The notes under the pieces were generated by a model that did not search any database, was not told where the DNA came from, and saw only the letters and a program-made list of their open reading frames with translations. DNA of 64,000 nt from Brevundimonas fluminis (GTDB lineage Bacteria > Pseudomonadota > Alphaproteobacteria > Caulobacterales > Caulobacteraceae), in assembly GCF_003934285.1 (NCBI RefSeq), contig NZ_RQWJ01000006.1:62001-126000 (forward strand), given 5' to 3'. Positions 33,908 through 41,787 of this stretch are shown one piece after another. The number at the start of each line of letters is the position of its first letter. The stretch's first letter is position 1. The position numbers and the translations under genes are program-made.

Positions 33908-35122
33908 ATGAGCCTGTCCGAGGACGTCTGCCCGATCCCGAGCATCGCCCCCATGAGCGCCGACGGCGACATGGACGCGGCGATCGCGTCCGCGCGCGCG
34001 GCGGTCGGCCTGCCGGTCGGGACTCGCGTGGTGGCGGCGATGTCCGGCGGCGTGGACTCCACCGTCGTCGCCGCCCTGCTGCATAAGGCGGGCTATGACG
34101 TCGTCGGCGTGACGCTTCAGCTCTACGACCACGGGGCGGCGCTGAAGAAGAAGGGCGCCTGCTGCGCCGGTCAGGACATCCACGACGCCCGCTTGGCGGC
34201 GGAGACGCTGGGCATCCCGCACTACGTCCTCGACTATGAGTCGAAGTTCCGCGACGCGGTGATCGACCAGTTCGCCGACAGCTACCTGCGCGGCCAGACG
34301 CCGGTGCCCTGCATCCGCTGCAATCAAACCGTGAAGTTCCGCGACCTGCTGGACGTCGCCCGCGACCTGGGCGCCGAGGCCATGGCCACCGGCCACTACG
34401 TCCGCCGCGCGGTCGGCGCCGACGGCCGCCCGCAGATGCGCAAGGCGGTCGACCACTCTCGCGACCAGTCCTACTTCCTGTTCGCCACCACGCCGGAGCA
34501 ACTGGATTACCTCCGCTTCCCCCTCGCCGATCTGGAAAAGCCCCAGGTGCGCGGCGTCGCCGCCGAGCTGGGCCTGCGCATCGCCGCCAAGCCGGACAGC
34601 CAGGACATCTGCTTCGTCCCGTCGGGCGACTATCGCTCGCTGATCGACAAGCTGCGTCCCGAAGGCCGTCAGGCCGGCGAGATCGTGCACATGGACGGCC
34701 GCGTGCTGGGCGCCCACGCGGGCATCACCGACTACACCATCGGCCAGCGCCGGGGCCTGAACGTGGCCGTGGGCGAGCCCCTGTTCGTCACGAGGCTGGA
34801 TCCGGCGAGGCGCCACGTCATCGTCGGCCCGCGCGAGGCCCTTCTGACGGCGGCCCTGACCCTGGAGGAGACCAACTGGCTGGGCGACGCCCCGACCATG
34901 TCCGACGCCGCCCGAGAGGGCGCGCCCGTGCTCGCGCGGGTCCGCTCCACCCGGCCGCCCTCTTCGGCCCGTCTGACGCTCACCGGCGACGTGATCGGCG
35001 TGGCCTTCGAGACCGGCGAGGAAGGCGTCGCCCCGGGCCAGGCCTGCGCCCTCTACGACCCCGCCGATCCCGACCGCCTGATCGGCGGCGGCTTCATCCG
35101 CGAGACGACGGCGGTTGTCTGA
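33908..35122 (+). CDS. mnmA: tRNA-specific 2-thiouridylase MnmA
   Basis: A 404-residue enzyme. The PP-loop ATP-binding motif [10 protein letters not shown] is near residues 44-53. Conserved cysteines are in [14 protein letters not shown] (Cys135/138) and QDICFVP. The central HTIGQRRGL-like block appears as YTIGQRRGL. The C-terminal beta domain is present. It thiolates U34 of tRNA-Lys, -Glu and -Gln. The N-terminus is about 35 residues longer than E. coli MnmA before the PP-loop, so a later ATG (33953 or 33971) is possible. The hemerythrin-like gene starts inside its last codons. Confidence 0.95.
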   Translation: MSLSEDVCPIPSIAPMSADGDMDAAIASARAAVGLPVGTRVVAAMSGGVDSTVVAALLHKAGYDVVGVTLQLYDHGAALKKKGACCAGQDIHDARLAAETLGIPHYVLDYESKFRDAVIDQFADSYLRGQTPVPCIRCNQTVKFRDLLDVARDLGAEAMATGHYVRRAVGADGRPQMRKAVDHSRDQSYFLFATTPEQLDYLRFPLADLEKPQVRGVAAELGLRIAAKPDSQDICFVPSGDYRSLIDKLRPEGRQAGEIVHMDGRVLGAHAGITDYTIGQRRGLNVAVGEPLFVTRLDPARRHVIVGPREALLTAALTLEETNWLGDAPTMSDAAREGAPVLARVRSTRPPSSARLTLTGDVIGVAFETGEEGVAPGQACALYDPADPDRLIGGGFIRETTAVV

Positions 35123-35687
35123 CGACGCCCTGCACCTGTCGACGCGCGCGGGGCTGCCCGAGGACCTTCGCGTCGGCCTGAGCGACTTCCCCCGCGACCG
35201 CTGGGCCGAGCCGACCGTCGCGGAGATGGCGCGCTTCTGGCTGGGCGTGCACGAGAATTTCCGCCGCCATCACGCCCACCTCGGCGCCCTGGTCGCCCCC
35301 TGGCGCGAGGGCCGGTCCGACCTGCGGACCCTTCACGGCCGCCTGATCCCGGCCGTGCAGCAGTTTCTCCAGCACCTCGACATGCACCACCGCATCGAGA
35401 GCAGTCAGTATTTCCCCGCCTTCCGCGATCTGGATCCGCGCATCGCCCACGGCATCGACCTGCTGGACCGCGACCACGACGTCGTCCACGAGCGGCTCGA
35501 GGCCCTCTTCGCCGCGGCCTCGGCCTTCCACGGCGCGGTCCAGACCAATGCGCCGGACGCCGCCGACGCCGCAGCCCGCCTGTCCGACGTCGTCGACGCC
35601 ATGGGCCCGCTGGTCCTGCGGCACCTCGACGACGAGGAGGAGATCGTCATTCCCCTGATCCAGTTGCGCGGCGCCGGGCTGACCTAA
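35115..35687 (+). CDS. Hemerythrin-like (HHE) protein
   Basis: A 190-residue four-helix protein. Candidate di-iron ligands: His in [13 protein letters not shown] in [12 protein letters not shown] with the following Glu, His in [13 protein letters not shown], and [11 protein letters not shown] near the end. It may bind O2, NO or iron. The start is a TTG at 35115 overlapping the mnmA stop by 8 nt, so it depends on coupled translation. Its stop overlaps the thioesterase stop on the other strand. Confidence 0.8.
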   Translation: MSDDALHLSTRAGLPEDLRVGLSDFPRDRWAEPTVAEMARFWLGVHENFRRHHAHLGALVAPWREGRSDLRTLHGRLIPAVQQFLQHLDMHHRIESSQYFPAFRDLDPRIAHGIDLLDRDHDVVHERLEALFAAASAFHGAVQTNAPDAADAAARLSDVVDAMGPLVLRHLDDEEEIVIPLIQLRGAGLT

Positions 35688-36520
35688 CCCCGCGTCGGCA
35701 TGATCCGCCGCCGCTGCCGGACCAGCGCCAACGCGGCTCCGTCCGGAGCCTGGGCCGTGCCGTCCTCGACCGCCCAGCCGCCGCCGACGTCGCGGCTGAC
35801 GAAGTGGAAATAGGCCCACCCCTGTGGCGACGTCGCCGGCGTCAACGGCGCCAGCAAATCGGCCCTCAGGTCGACGCTGGCCGAGATCGCCGGCGGGCCC
35901 TCGAAGGCCGTGAAATAGGTGGGATAAAGGCCGTCGAGCAGGAACAGCAGCCGGGCCTCGTCCAGCGGCCGGCCGTCGATGCAGCGCATCCAGCAACCCA
36001 GTTCCACCGCCTTGCCCGCATTCTGGCCGAACAGACCATGGCCGTTCGGGAAGCGATGCTCGATGTGACGCGTGAACCAGGGCCCGAAGGCGGCGTCCAT
36101 CGGCTGGGTGTCGAAGTCGTCCGGAGACGCCGGCACGGGCCCCATGGGCCGCAGCTCCGGCCCGGCCACGTCGCGACCGAAAGTGATCAGGGCCTGCACC
36201 GCCGCCCGGCCGTCCTGCCCGCCCGACGCCGTCGCATAGGTCAGGTTGCGCCCGCCCCGCAGCAGCGCTGGCGTGAAGCCCACCTCTTCGAACCGCGCCG
36301 CCGCCAGATACTGGATCGTCAGGCTTCGGATCGGCGCGACGACGCCCAGCCCCTCTCGCGCCGCCTCGCCGGCCAGCGCCGCCATCAGCCCGCCGAACGG
36401 CGCCCCCTTCAGCGGATCCACCGCCTGCGGGGCGTTGGAGAACTCCGGATGCAGCGTCGCCGTCAGCACGCCGTCGCGCGGCGTCAGGGTCAGGGCCTCG
36501 GCCAGAGTCGTGGTGTTCAT
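35684..36520 (-). CDS. Acyl-CoA thioesterase, double hot-dog (TesB/4HBT_3-type)
   Basis: A 278-residue protein. The N-terminal hot-dog has GAPFGGLMAALAGEAAREGL with the long central helix. RSLTIQYLAAARFEEVGF is the typical beta strand pair. A second hot-dog follows, with LLFLLDGLYPTYF and DLRADLLAPL. It probably hydrolyses acyl-CoA. The ATG at 36520 starts a natural N-terminus; an ATG six codons earlier is possible. It is divergent from the HxlR regulator, which may control it. The shared 171-bp region has no clear repeat. Confidence 0.75.
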   Translation of the reverse strand: MNTTTLAEALTLTPRDGVLTATLHPEFSNAPQAVDPLKGAPFGGLMAALAGEAAREGLGVVAPIRSLTIQYLAAARFEEVGFTPALLRGGRNLTYATASGGQDGRAAVQALITFGRDVAGPELRPMGPVPASPDDFDTQPMDAAFGPWFTRHIEHRFPNGHGLFGQNAGKAVELGCWMRCIDGRPLDEARLLFLLDGLYPTYFTAFEGPPAISASVDLRADLLAPLTPATSPQGWAYFHFVSRDVGGGWAVEDGTAQAPDGAALALVRQRRRIMPTRG

Positions 36521-36691
36521 CCGCCCGTCGTGCCGCAATCAAGGAGCGGGCGGAAGCGTCGCCGCCTCCGCCCGAGTTTGGGGATCGGGACGCGCCGTCG
36601 CCGGCCAGTCCGTCTCGAAAGGAAACTTACTAGGTCCGTTCCGAATGGCAACCCTCTTGTCAAACCGCTGACGCAGGGTCACTTTCACGCG

Positions 36692-37183
36692 ATGGGACGC
36701 ACCGCCGACTATTCGCGCCAGAGCTGCTCGATCGCCGCCACGCTGGAGGTGATCGGCGACCCGTGGACGCTTCTGGTCGTGCGCGACGCCTTCAACGGCG
36801 TGACCCGCTTCGAGCAATGGCAGGAGCGGCTGGGCGTGGCCCGCAACGTGCTTGCCGCCCGCCTCAAGAGCCTCGTCCAGCACGGCGTGCTGGCGCCGCG
36901 CCTGTATTCCGAGCGGCCGCCGCGCAACGAGTACGTCCTGACCGCCAAGGGCAAGGACCTCTACGGCGTGCTGGTCACCCTCCACGGCTGGGGCGCCAAG
37001 CACGTGTACGGAGAGGCGGATGCCGGGGTGTCCATGCGCCACAAGACCTGCGGTGAGGACCTGAAGCCGCGCATCGCCTGCGGCTGTTGCGGCGAGATCG
37101 TCAAGCCGCGCGACATCCAGCTGACCCTGACCGCCGACCGCCCGACGGTCGGCGACGTCATGCCCGACGACAAGGCCGCCTAG
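36692..37183 (+). CDS. HxlR-family transcriptional regulator
   Basis: A 163-residue protein. Winged helix: CSIAATLEVIGDPWTLLVVRDAF, then FEQWQERLGVARNVLAARLKSL and the wing APRLYSERPPRNEYVLT. After the wing comes a small Cys-rich tail (CGEDLKPRIACGCCGE) that may bind zinc, as in one HxlR subgroup. The first Cys (position 11, QSCSI) is the conserved redox-type cysteine of many HxlR proteins. It probably represses the divergent thioesterase gene in response to an electrophile or oxidant. Confidence 0.88.
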   Translation: MGRTADYSRQSCSIAATLEVIGDPWTLLVVRDAFNGVTRFEQWQERLGVARNVLAARLKSLVQHGVLAPRLYSERPPRNEYVLTAKGKDLYGVLVTLHGWGAKHVYGEADAGVSMRHKTCGEDLKPRIACGCCGEIVKPRDIQLTLTADRPTVGDVMPDDKAA

Positions 37184-37247
37184 GTCCGCAGGGCCGTCAG
37201 GTCCGGAGGGCTGGCGCGCCGACGGCCTCCGGCGTAGCGGTGGGTCC

Positions 37248-38660
37248 ATGCGCCCCGGCCTGATCCTCGCGCTTTTCCTGACGCTGTGGGCCGTACCTGC
37301 CGCGGCCCAGGATCCCGCGCGCATCCAGTCCGACGTGCGCGAGGGTCAGCGCCTCATGGCCGAAGGTCGTCCTGCAGAGGCCGAACCCCTGTTCGCCCGC
37401 GCCGCCGCCGACGCCCGCACCCTTTGGGGAGACTCGTCTCCCGACGCCGGCAGTCTGCTTCTGCTCCGCGCCAATGCCGTCGAGGAACTGGGCCGGCTGA
37501 CCGAGGCGGAGGGCCTCTATCGCGAGGCCCTGGCCGCCCTGGAGCGCGCCACGGACACGGGTCACCCAAGGCGCGGCTGGGCGCTGAACGATCTCGGCCT
37601 GAACCTGCACAGGCAGGGCCGTCATGAAGAGGCGCGCCAGCTCTTGGTCCGCGCCGTCGACCTGCGCGCCGCCTCCGAAGGTCCCGACTCGCCGCCGACG
37701 CTGACGTCCCTGAACAATCTCGCCTCCATCCTCCGCGCGCTTGGCCGGTTCCAGGAGTCCGCCGACATCCAGCGCCGCATCCTGTTCGTGCGCGAGGCGA
37801 CCCTGTCGCCCGACGACGCCGACCTCGCCCTGACGCTGAACAATCTGGGCGCCGTCCTCCTGGACCTCGACCGCCCGGCCGAGGCCGAGACCGTGCTCCG
37901 CCGCGCGGCGGAAATCCGCTCCCACGCGCTGGGCGACGACGCGCCGCTGACGGCCCAGACCCTCACGCTTCTGGCCGAAGCCCTCGCCCTCGACGGTCGT
38001 CTCGATGCCGCCTGGACGATGCAGGTCCGCGCTGTGGAGGCGCTGGAACGCGCCGACGCCCCGATCGATCTGGCCGCCGCCCTGTCGGCCCACGCCGACC
38101 TCGCTCTCGTGCTCGGCCGGCGCGATGAAGCGCTCGCGGCGGCGGAGCGCGCCCTGTCGCTGCGCCGCGGACACCTGCCGGCCGCCCATCCCGACGTCGC
38201 CGGCGCCCTGACGGTACTTGCCGACGTCCATCTCAGCCGCGGACGACCCGATCTGGCCCTCCCGCTGCTGGAAGAGGCGCTGGCCCTGACCCGGGCCTCG
38301 CTGGGCCCGGACCACGTCGACGCCCTGCGCATTCTCAGCCTGCTGGGGCTGGTGGAGGGCGAACTGGGCCACGCCGATCGCGCTCTCGCCCGCCTTGGGG
38401 AGGCCGCCGCACTCGCCGCCGCCGCCCTGCCCCCACATCACCTCGGGCGGCTGGCGACCACCGCCGATCTCGGTGCGGCGCTCGCCGCCGCACGAAGGCC
38501 GGAAGAGGGTCTGCCCTTCCTGCGCGACGCGGGCGCCGACCTGATCCTGCGGCGGGGCGGCACGGCGCGCGCGGGCGCTGCGGATCGGGAGCGCCGTGCC
38601 CTGCGGCACCTCTGGCGCCTGACCGTCACGGCCGCCTGGGACGCCGCCCATGCCGACTGA
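37248..38660 (+). CDS. Exported TPR-repeat protein
   Basis: A 470-residue protein with a signal peptide ending AAAQ. It is then built almost wholly of TPR units of the kinesin-light-chain type (for example LTSLNNLASILRALGRF and LALTLNNLGAVLLDLDR, spaced about 42 residues apart), so it is a periplasmic superhelix for binding other proteins. No catalytic motif. It lies between the HxlR regulator and the thiolase without clear operon partners. Confidence 0.8.
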   Translation: MRPGLILALFLTLWAVPAAAQDPARIQSDVREGQRLMAEGRPAEAEPLFARAAADARTLWGDSSPDAGSLLLLRANAVEELGRLTEAEGLYREALAALERATDTGHPRRGWALNDLGLNLHRQGRHEEARQLLVRAVDLRAASEGPDSPPTLTSLNNLASILRALGRFQESADIQRRILFVREATLSPDDADLALTLNNLGAVLLDLDRPAEAETVLRRAAEIRSHALGDDAPLTAQTLTLLAEALALDGRLDAAWTMQVRAVEALERADAPIDLAAALSAHADLALVLGRRDEALAAAERALSLRRGHLPAAHPDVAGALTVLADVHLSRGRPDLALPLLEEALALTRASLGPDHVDALRILSLLGLVEGELGHADRALARLGEAAALAAAALPPHHLGRLATTADLGAALAAARRPEEGLPFLRDAGADLILRRGGTARAGAADRERRALRHLWRLTVTAAWDAAHAD

Positions 38661-38721
38661 GCACTTGCAACATGACGCGGGAGCCGCGATCTACACGGCC
38701 TGAGTTTCGAAAGGCCACGTC

Positions 38722-39903
38722 ATGTCCGATCCCGTCGTCATCTGCTCCTTCGCCCGCACGCCCATGGGCGGCTTCCAGGGCGCCCTCAGCGGCGTGAAGG
38801 CCACCGAGCTGGGCGCGACGGCGGTCAAGGCCGCGGTCGAACGCGCGGGCGTCCCGGCCGGGAAGGTCGACCAGATCTTCATGGGCTGCGTCCTGCCCGC
38901 CGGTCTGGGCCAGGCCCCGGCGCGTCAGGCCGCCATCGGCGCCGGCCTCGGCCAGCACGTGGAAGCGACCACCGTGAACAAGATGTGCGGCTCGGGCCTG
39001 CAGGCGGCCATGATGGCTCACGACGCGCTGAAGGCGGGCACCGCCGACGTGATCGTGGCGGGCGGCATGGAGTCGATGACCGGCGCCCCCTACGTCATGA
39101 ACAAACACCGCGGCGGCGCGCGCATCGGTCACGACGTGATCGTCGACACGATGTACATGGACGGGCTGGAGGACGCCTACACCCCCGGCAAGCTGATGGG
39201 CGCCTTCGCCGAGGACGCCGCGGGGATGTATCAGTTCACCCGCGAACAGCAGGACGAGTACGCGCTGGAAAGCCTGCGTCGCGCCACCGCCGCCATCGCC
39301 GAGGGCGCCTTCAAGGCCGAGATCACGCCGGTCGAGGTGAAGACCCGCGCCGGCGTCGAGACGATCGAAGTGGACGAACAGCCCGGCAAGGCCCGGCCGG
39401 ACAAGATCCCGACCCTGAAGCCCGCCTTCGCCAAAGACGGCACCATCACCGCGGCCAACGCTTCCTCGATCTCCGACGGCGCCGCCGCCCTGGTCATGAC
39501 GCGCGAGAGCGTGGCCAAGGCCCTGGGCATGCCGATCGTCGCCCGCGTCGTCAGCCATGCCTCACATGCGCACGAGCCCGGCCTGTTCACCACCGCCCCG
39601 GTGCCCGCCATGAAGAAGGCGCTGGAGAAGGCCGGCTGGACCGCCGCCGACGTCGATCTGTGGGAGGTCAACGAGGCCTTCGCCGTCGTCGCCATGATCG
39701 CCCAGAAGGAACTTGGCATCGACCGGGCCAGGCTGAACGTCAACGGCGGCGCGACCGCGCTCGGCCACCCCATCGGCGCCTCGGGCGCGCGCATCCTGTC
39801 CACCTTGCTGGCGGCGCTTCAGGCGCGCGGCGGGAAGAAGGGCATGGCGTCGCTGTGCATCGGCGGCGGCGAGGCCGTGGCGATGGCGGTCGAGCTGGCC
39901 TGA
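38722..39903 (+). CDS. Acetyl-CoA acetyltransferase (thiolase)
   Basis: A 393-residue enzyme. The acyl-accepting Cys89 lies in VNKMCGSGLQA, the catalytic His in NGGATALGHPIGASGAR, and the second active Cys in LCIGGGEAVA. These are the three thiolase signatures. It condenses two acetyl-CoA to acetoacetyl-CoA or runs backwards in ketone-body and fatty-acid breakdown, so it would partner ScoAB at 20.5 kb. The C-terminal motif has GGGEA where most thiolases have GGGMG or GGGQG. The start is supported by GAAAGG. Confidence 0.93.
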   Translation: MSDPVVICSFARTPMGGFQGALSGVKATELGATAVKAAVERAGVPAGKVDQIFMGCVLPAGLGQAPARQAAIGAGLGQHVEATTVNKMCGSGLQAAMMAHDALKAGTADVIVAGGMESMTGAPYVMNKHRGGARIGHDVIVDTMYMDGLEDAYTPGKLMGAFAEDAAGMYQFTREQQDEYALESLRRATAAIAEGAFKAEITPVEVKTRAGVETIEVDEQPGKARPDKIPTLKPAFAKDGTITAANASSISDGAAALVMTRESVAKALGMPIVARVVSHASHAHEPGLFTTAPVPAMKKALEKAGWTAADVDLWEVNEAFAVVAMIAQKELGIDRARLNVNGGATALGHPIGASGARILSTLLAALQARGGKKGMASLCIGGGEAVAMAVELA

Positions 39904-40055
39904 CCGAGGGCCCCGGCGTCGCGATCTGCAGTCGAAGCGCCGGCCCGGGCCTGCGGATTGCGTCGATCGCTCCGGGAAACGGTCGCTGGATCAACCCGGA
40001 TGATCGATCTTGAGCGATCTTGCCGACGCGGCCCGCGACGCGTCGCAGACTGTGT

Positions 40056-40085
40056 CCGGGCGACGCCTCTTCAGGCGACGCCCGG
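40056..40085 (+). terminator. Long hairpin downstream of thiolase
   Basis: CCGGGCG (40056-40062) pairs with CGCCCGG (40079-40085), then after a single A/A mismatch CGCCT (40064-40068) pairs with AGGCG (40073-40077) around a CTTC tetraloop. This is a 12-bp stem 152 nt after the thiolase stop. It is a likely 3' end of the transcript, possibly with the T-run at 40118-40122. The stretch 39904-40055 shows nothing else. Confidence 0.55.
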
Positions 40086-40090
40086 GCCGG

Positions 40091-40131
40091 CCGGACTGTC
40101 CGGACTGTCCGGACTCATTTTTCCAGTCCGG
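40091..40131. repeat. Three tandem 9-mers plus an inverted copy
   Basis: CCGGACTGT occurs at 40091-40099 and 40100-40108, followed by CCGGACTCA (40109-40117). AGTCCGG at 40125-40131 can pair with any CCGGACT, best with the last around a T-rich loop. It lies 12 bp beyond the sulfurtransferase-like stop on the other strand and could end that transcript. Confidence 0.6.
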
Positions 40132-40142
40132 GCGAGCCGGCC

Positions 40143-40562
40143 TCAGCCGGCGAGATCAAGCCTCGGCCTGAGCCCTTCGAGGTCATAGCCGGCCGCGGCC
40201 GCCGTCGACACGATCTCGTCGGTCGGCCGCCGCCCCGCCTGCGAAAGGGCCCACAGCACCGTCGAGCGTGTGCCCGTGCGGCAGAAGGCCAGCGTCGGCC
40301 CCGGCAGCTCGTCCAGCGCGGCGGCGAAGGAATGCGCGTCCTTCTGCGACAGCGTCGGCATGGTCACGGGCAGCCAGCGGAACTCCAGACCTGCGGCGCG
40401 CGCGGCCGCCTCGACCTCCGCCGCCGTCGGCTGGCCGGACTCCTCCCCGTCGGGGCGATTGGACATCAGGCTGCGGAAGCCCTGCGACGAGGCGGCGGCC
40501 ACGTCCTCGAGCGCGATCTGGGGGGAGACGGACAGGCCGTCGGTCAGGGGGCGGACTTGCAT
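40143..40562 (-). CDS. TIGR01244-type sulfurtransferase/phosphatase-fold protein
   Basis: A 139-residue single-domain protein. The cysteine loop AFCRTGTRS (Cys about 94) has the C-x5-R shape of protein tyrosine phosphatases. FRSLMSNRPDGEE and WLPVTMPTLS are hallmarks of the beta-lactamase-hydrolase-like (BLH/DUF442) group, linked elsewhere to hydrogen-sulfide metabolism. It starts 38 nt after the KdgK-like gene, so may be co-transcribed with it, but no sulfur gene is nearby. Confidence 0.8.
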   Translation of the reverse strand: MQVRPLTDGLSVSPQIALEDVAAASSQGFRSLMSNRPDGEESGQPTAAEVEAAARAAGLEFRWLPVTMPTLSQKDAHSFAAALDELPGPTLAFCRTGTRSTVLWALSQAGRRPTDEIVSTAAAAGYDLEGLRPRLDLAG

Positions 40563-40600
40563 GCCGCCATCCTGCGACGGACAGGCTCGTCCGCCAAGCC

Positions 40601-41680
40601 TCAGCGCACCGACCGGGCGTCCGCGCCGGCGACCAGGGCCGCCACCTCCGACGCGTCGACCATCGAGGTGTCGCCCGGCGTCGTCATGGCCAGCGCCCCG
40701 TGCGCCGCGCCCCACTCCACCGCCGTCTGCAGGTCCCGTCCCTCCAGCAGGGCATGGGCCAGCCCCGCCACGAAGCCGTCGCCCCCGCCGACGCGGTCCA
40801 GCACGTCCAGCCCCGGCCGCTCGACGGAACGAACCGGGCGCCCGTCGGACCAGGCCTGCGCCGACCAGTCGTTGCGCCCCGCCGTGCCCGCCTTGCGCAC
40901 CGTGGCGGCCACGATCCGCACCTCCGGGAACCGGTCCGCATACGCGCGGGCCGCCGTCTCCAGATCGGCCGACCCGTCCACGTCCAGGCCCAGACACTCG
41001 CGGAAGCCCCAGGCGTCTCCCACCATCACGTCCACGTGTCGCGCGATATCCCGGCTGATGCGCCGCGCCGCCTCCGCATCGGCATGCGCGGCCCACAGAC
41101 TGGCCCGGTAGTTCAGGTCGTAGGAGACGACCGCCCCCGACGCCTTCGCCGCCTCCACCGCCGCCAGCGCGGTCCGCGCCGACGCTTCGGACAGGGCCGC
41201 GAAGATGCCGCCCGTATGAAACCAGCGGACGCCCTCCGTCTGGAACAACCGGGTCCAGTCGACCTCGCCCGGCCTCAACTGCGACGCCGCCGACCCGGCC
41301 CGGTCCGACACCCCCTTCGCCGGCCGCACGCCGAAGCCCCGCTCGGTGAAGTTCAGCCCCACCCGGGTGTTCCGCCCTATGCCGTCGAAGTCCCGCCAGA
41401 CGACGTGGCTCCGGTCCACCCCGCCCTGCGCCATAAGGTCGTCGACCAGCAGGCCCAGGTCGTTGCGCGGCAGGGCCGTCACCGCCGTCGTCCGCCGGGC
41501 GAAGCCCTTCGCCAGTGCGCGCGCCACGTTGTATTCGCCGCCGCCCTCCCAGACGTCGAACCGTCGTGCGGTGCGGACGCGGCCCTCGCCCGGGTCCAGC
41601 CGCAGCATGACCTCCCCCAGCGCCGCCAGGTCCCAGCGGCACGCGTCTGCAGGTCGGATGGTCAGGGGCGCCGCGGTCAT
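40601..41680 (-). CDS. kdgK: PfkB-family sugar kinase, probable 2-keto-3-deoxygluconate kinase
   Basis: A 359-residue kinase. The N-terminal GGGEYNVARALAKGF is the sugar-binding PfkB signature. The C-terminal DRVGGGDGFVAGLAHALL carries the catalytic Asp of the anion-hole GxGD motif. The family also holds fructokinases and others; assignment to KDG rests on the neighbouring KduD, isomerase and pectate lyase. GAGGAG is placed correctly before the ATG at 41680. It lies downstream of the TonB receptor behind a strong hairpin, so it may be expressed by partial readthrough or its own promoter. Confidence 0.72.
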   Translation of the reverse strand: MTAAPLTIRPADACRWDLAALGEVMLRLDPGEGRVRTARRFDVWEGGGEYNVARALAKGFARRTTAVTALPRNDLGLLVDDLMAQGGVDRSHVVWRDFDGIGRNTRVGLNFTERGFGVRPAKGVSDRAGSAASQLRPGEVDWTRLFQTEGVRWFHTGGIFAALSEASARTALAAVEAAKASGAVVSYDLNYRASLWAAHADAEAARRISRDIARHVDVMVGDAWGFRECLGLDVDGSADLETAARAYADRFPEVRIVAATVRKAGTAGRNDWSAQAWSDGRPVRSVERPGLDVLDRVGGGDGFVAGLAHALLEGRDLQTAVEWGAAHGALAMTTPGDTSMVDASEVAALVAGADARSVR

Positions 41681-41729
41681 CGCATCTCCTCGGCGCACCC
41701 TGCACCAGGGCGCGCGGCGGACAAAGAGA

Positions 41730-41760
41730 CGGCCGGTCCGGTTGGGGTCCGGACCGGCCG
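41730..41760 (-). terminator. 12-bp perfect hairpin between TonB receptor and kinase
   Basis: CGGCCGGTCCGG (41730-41741) pairs without mismatch with CCGGACCGGCCG (41749-41760) around a 7-nt loop, 27 nt after the receptor stop. On the minus strand a pyrimidine-rich GTCTCTTTGTCC follows. It probably stops most receptor transcripts and leaves a fraction for the kinase. Confidence 0.7.
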
Positions 41761-41787
41761 AAGTGGCTCCTCAGGAGAGGAAGAGGA

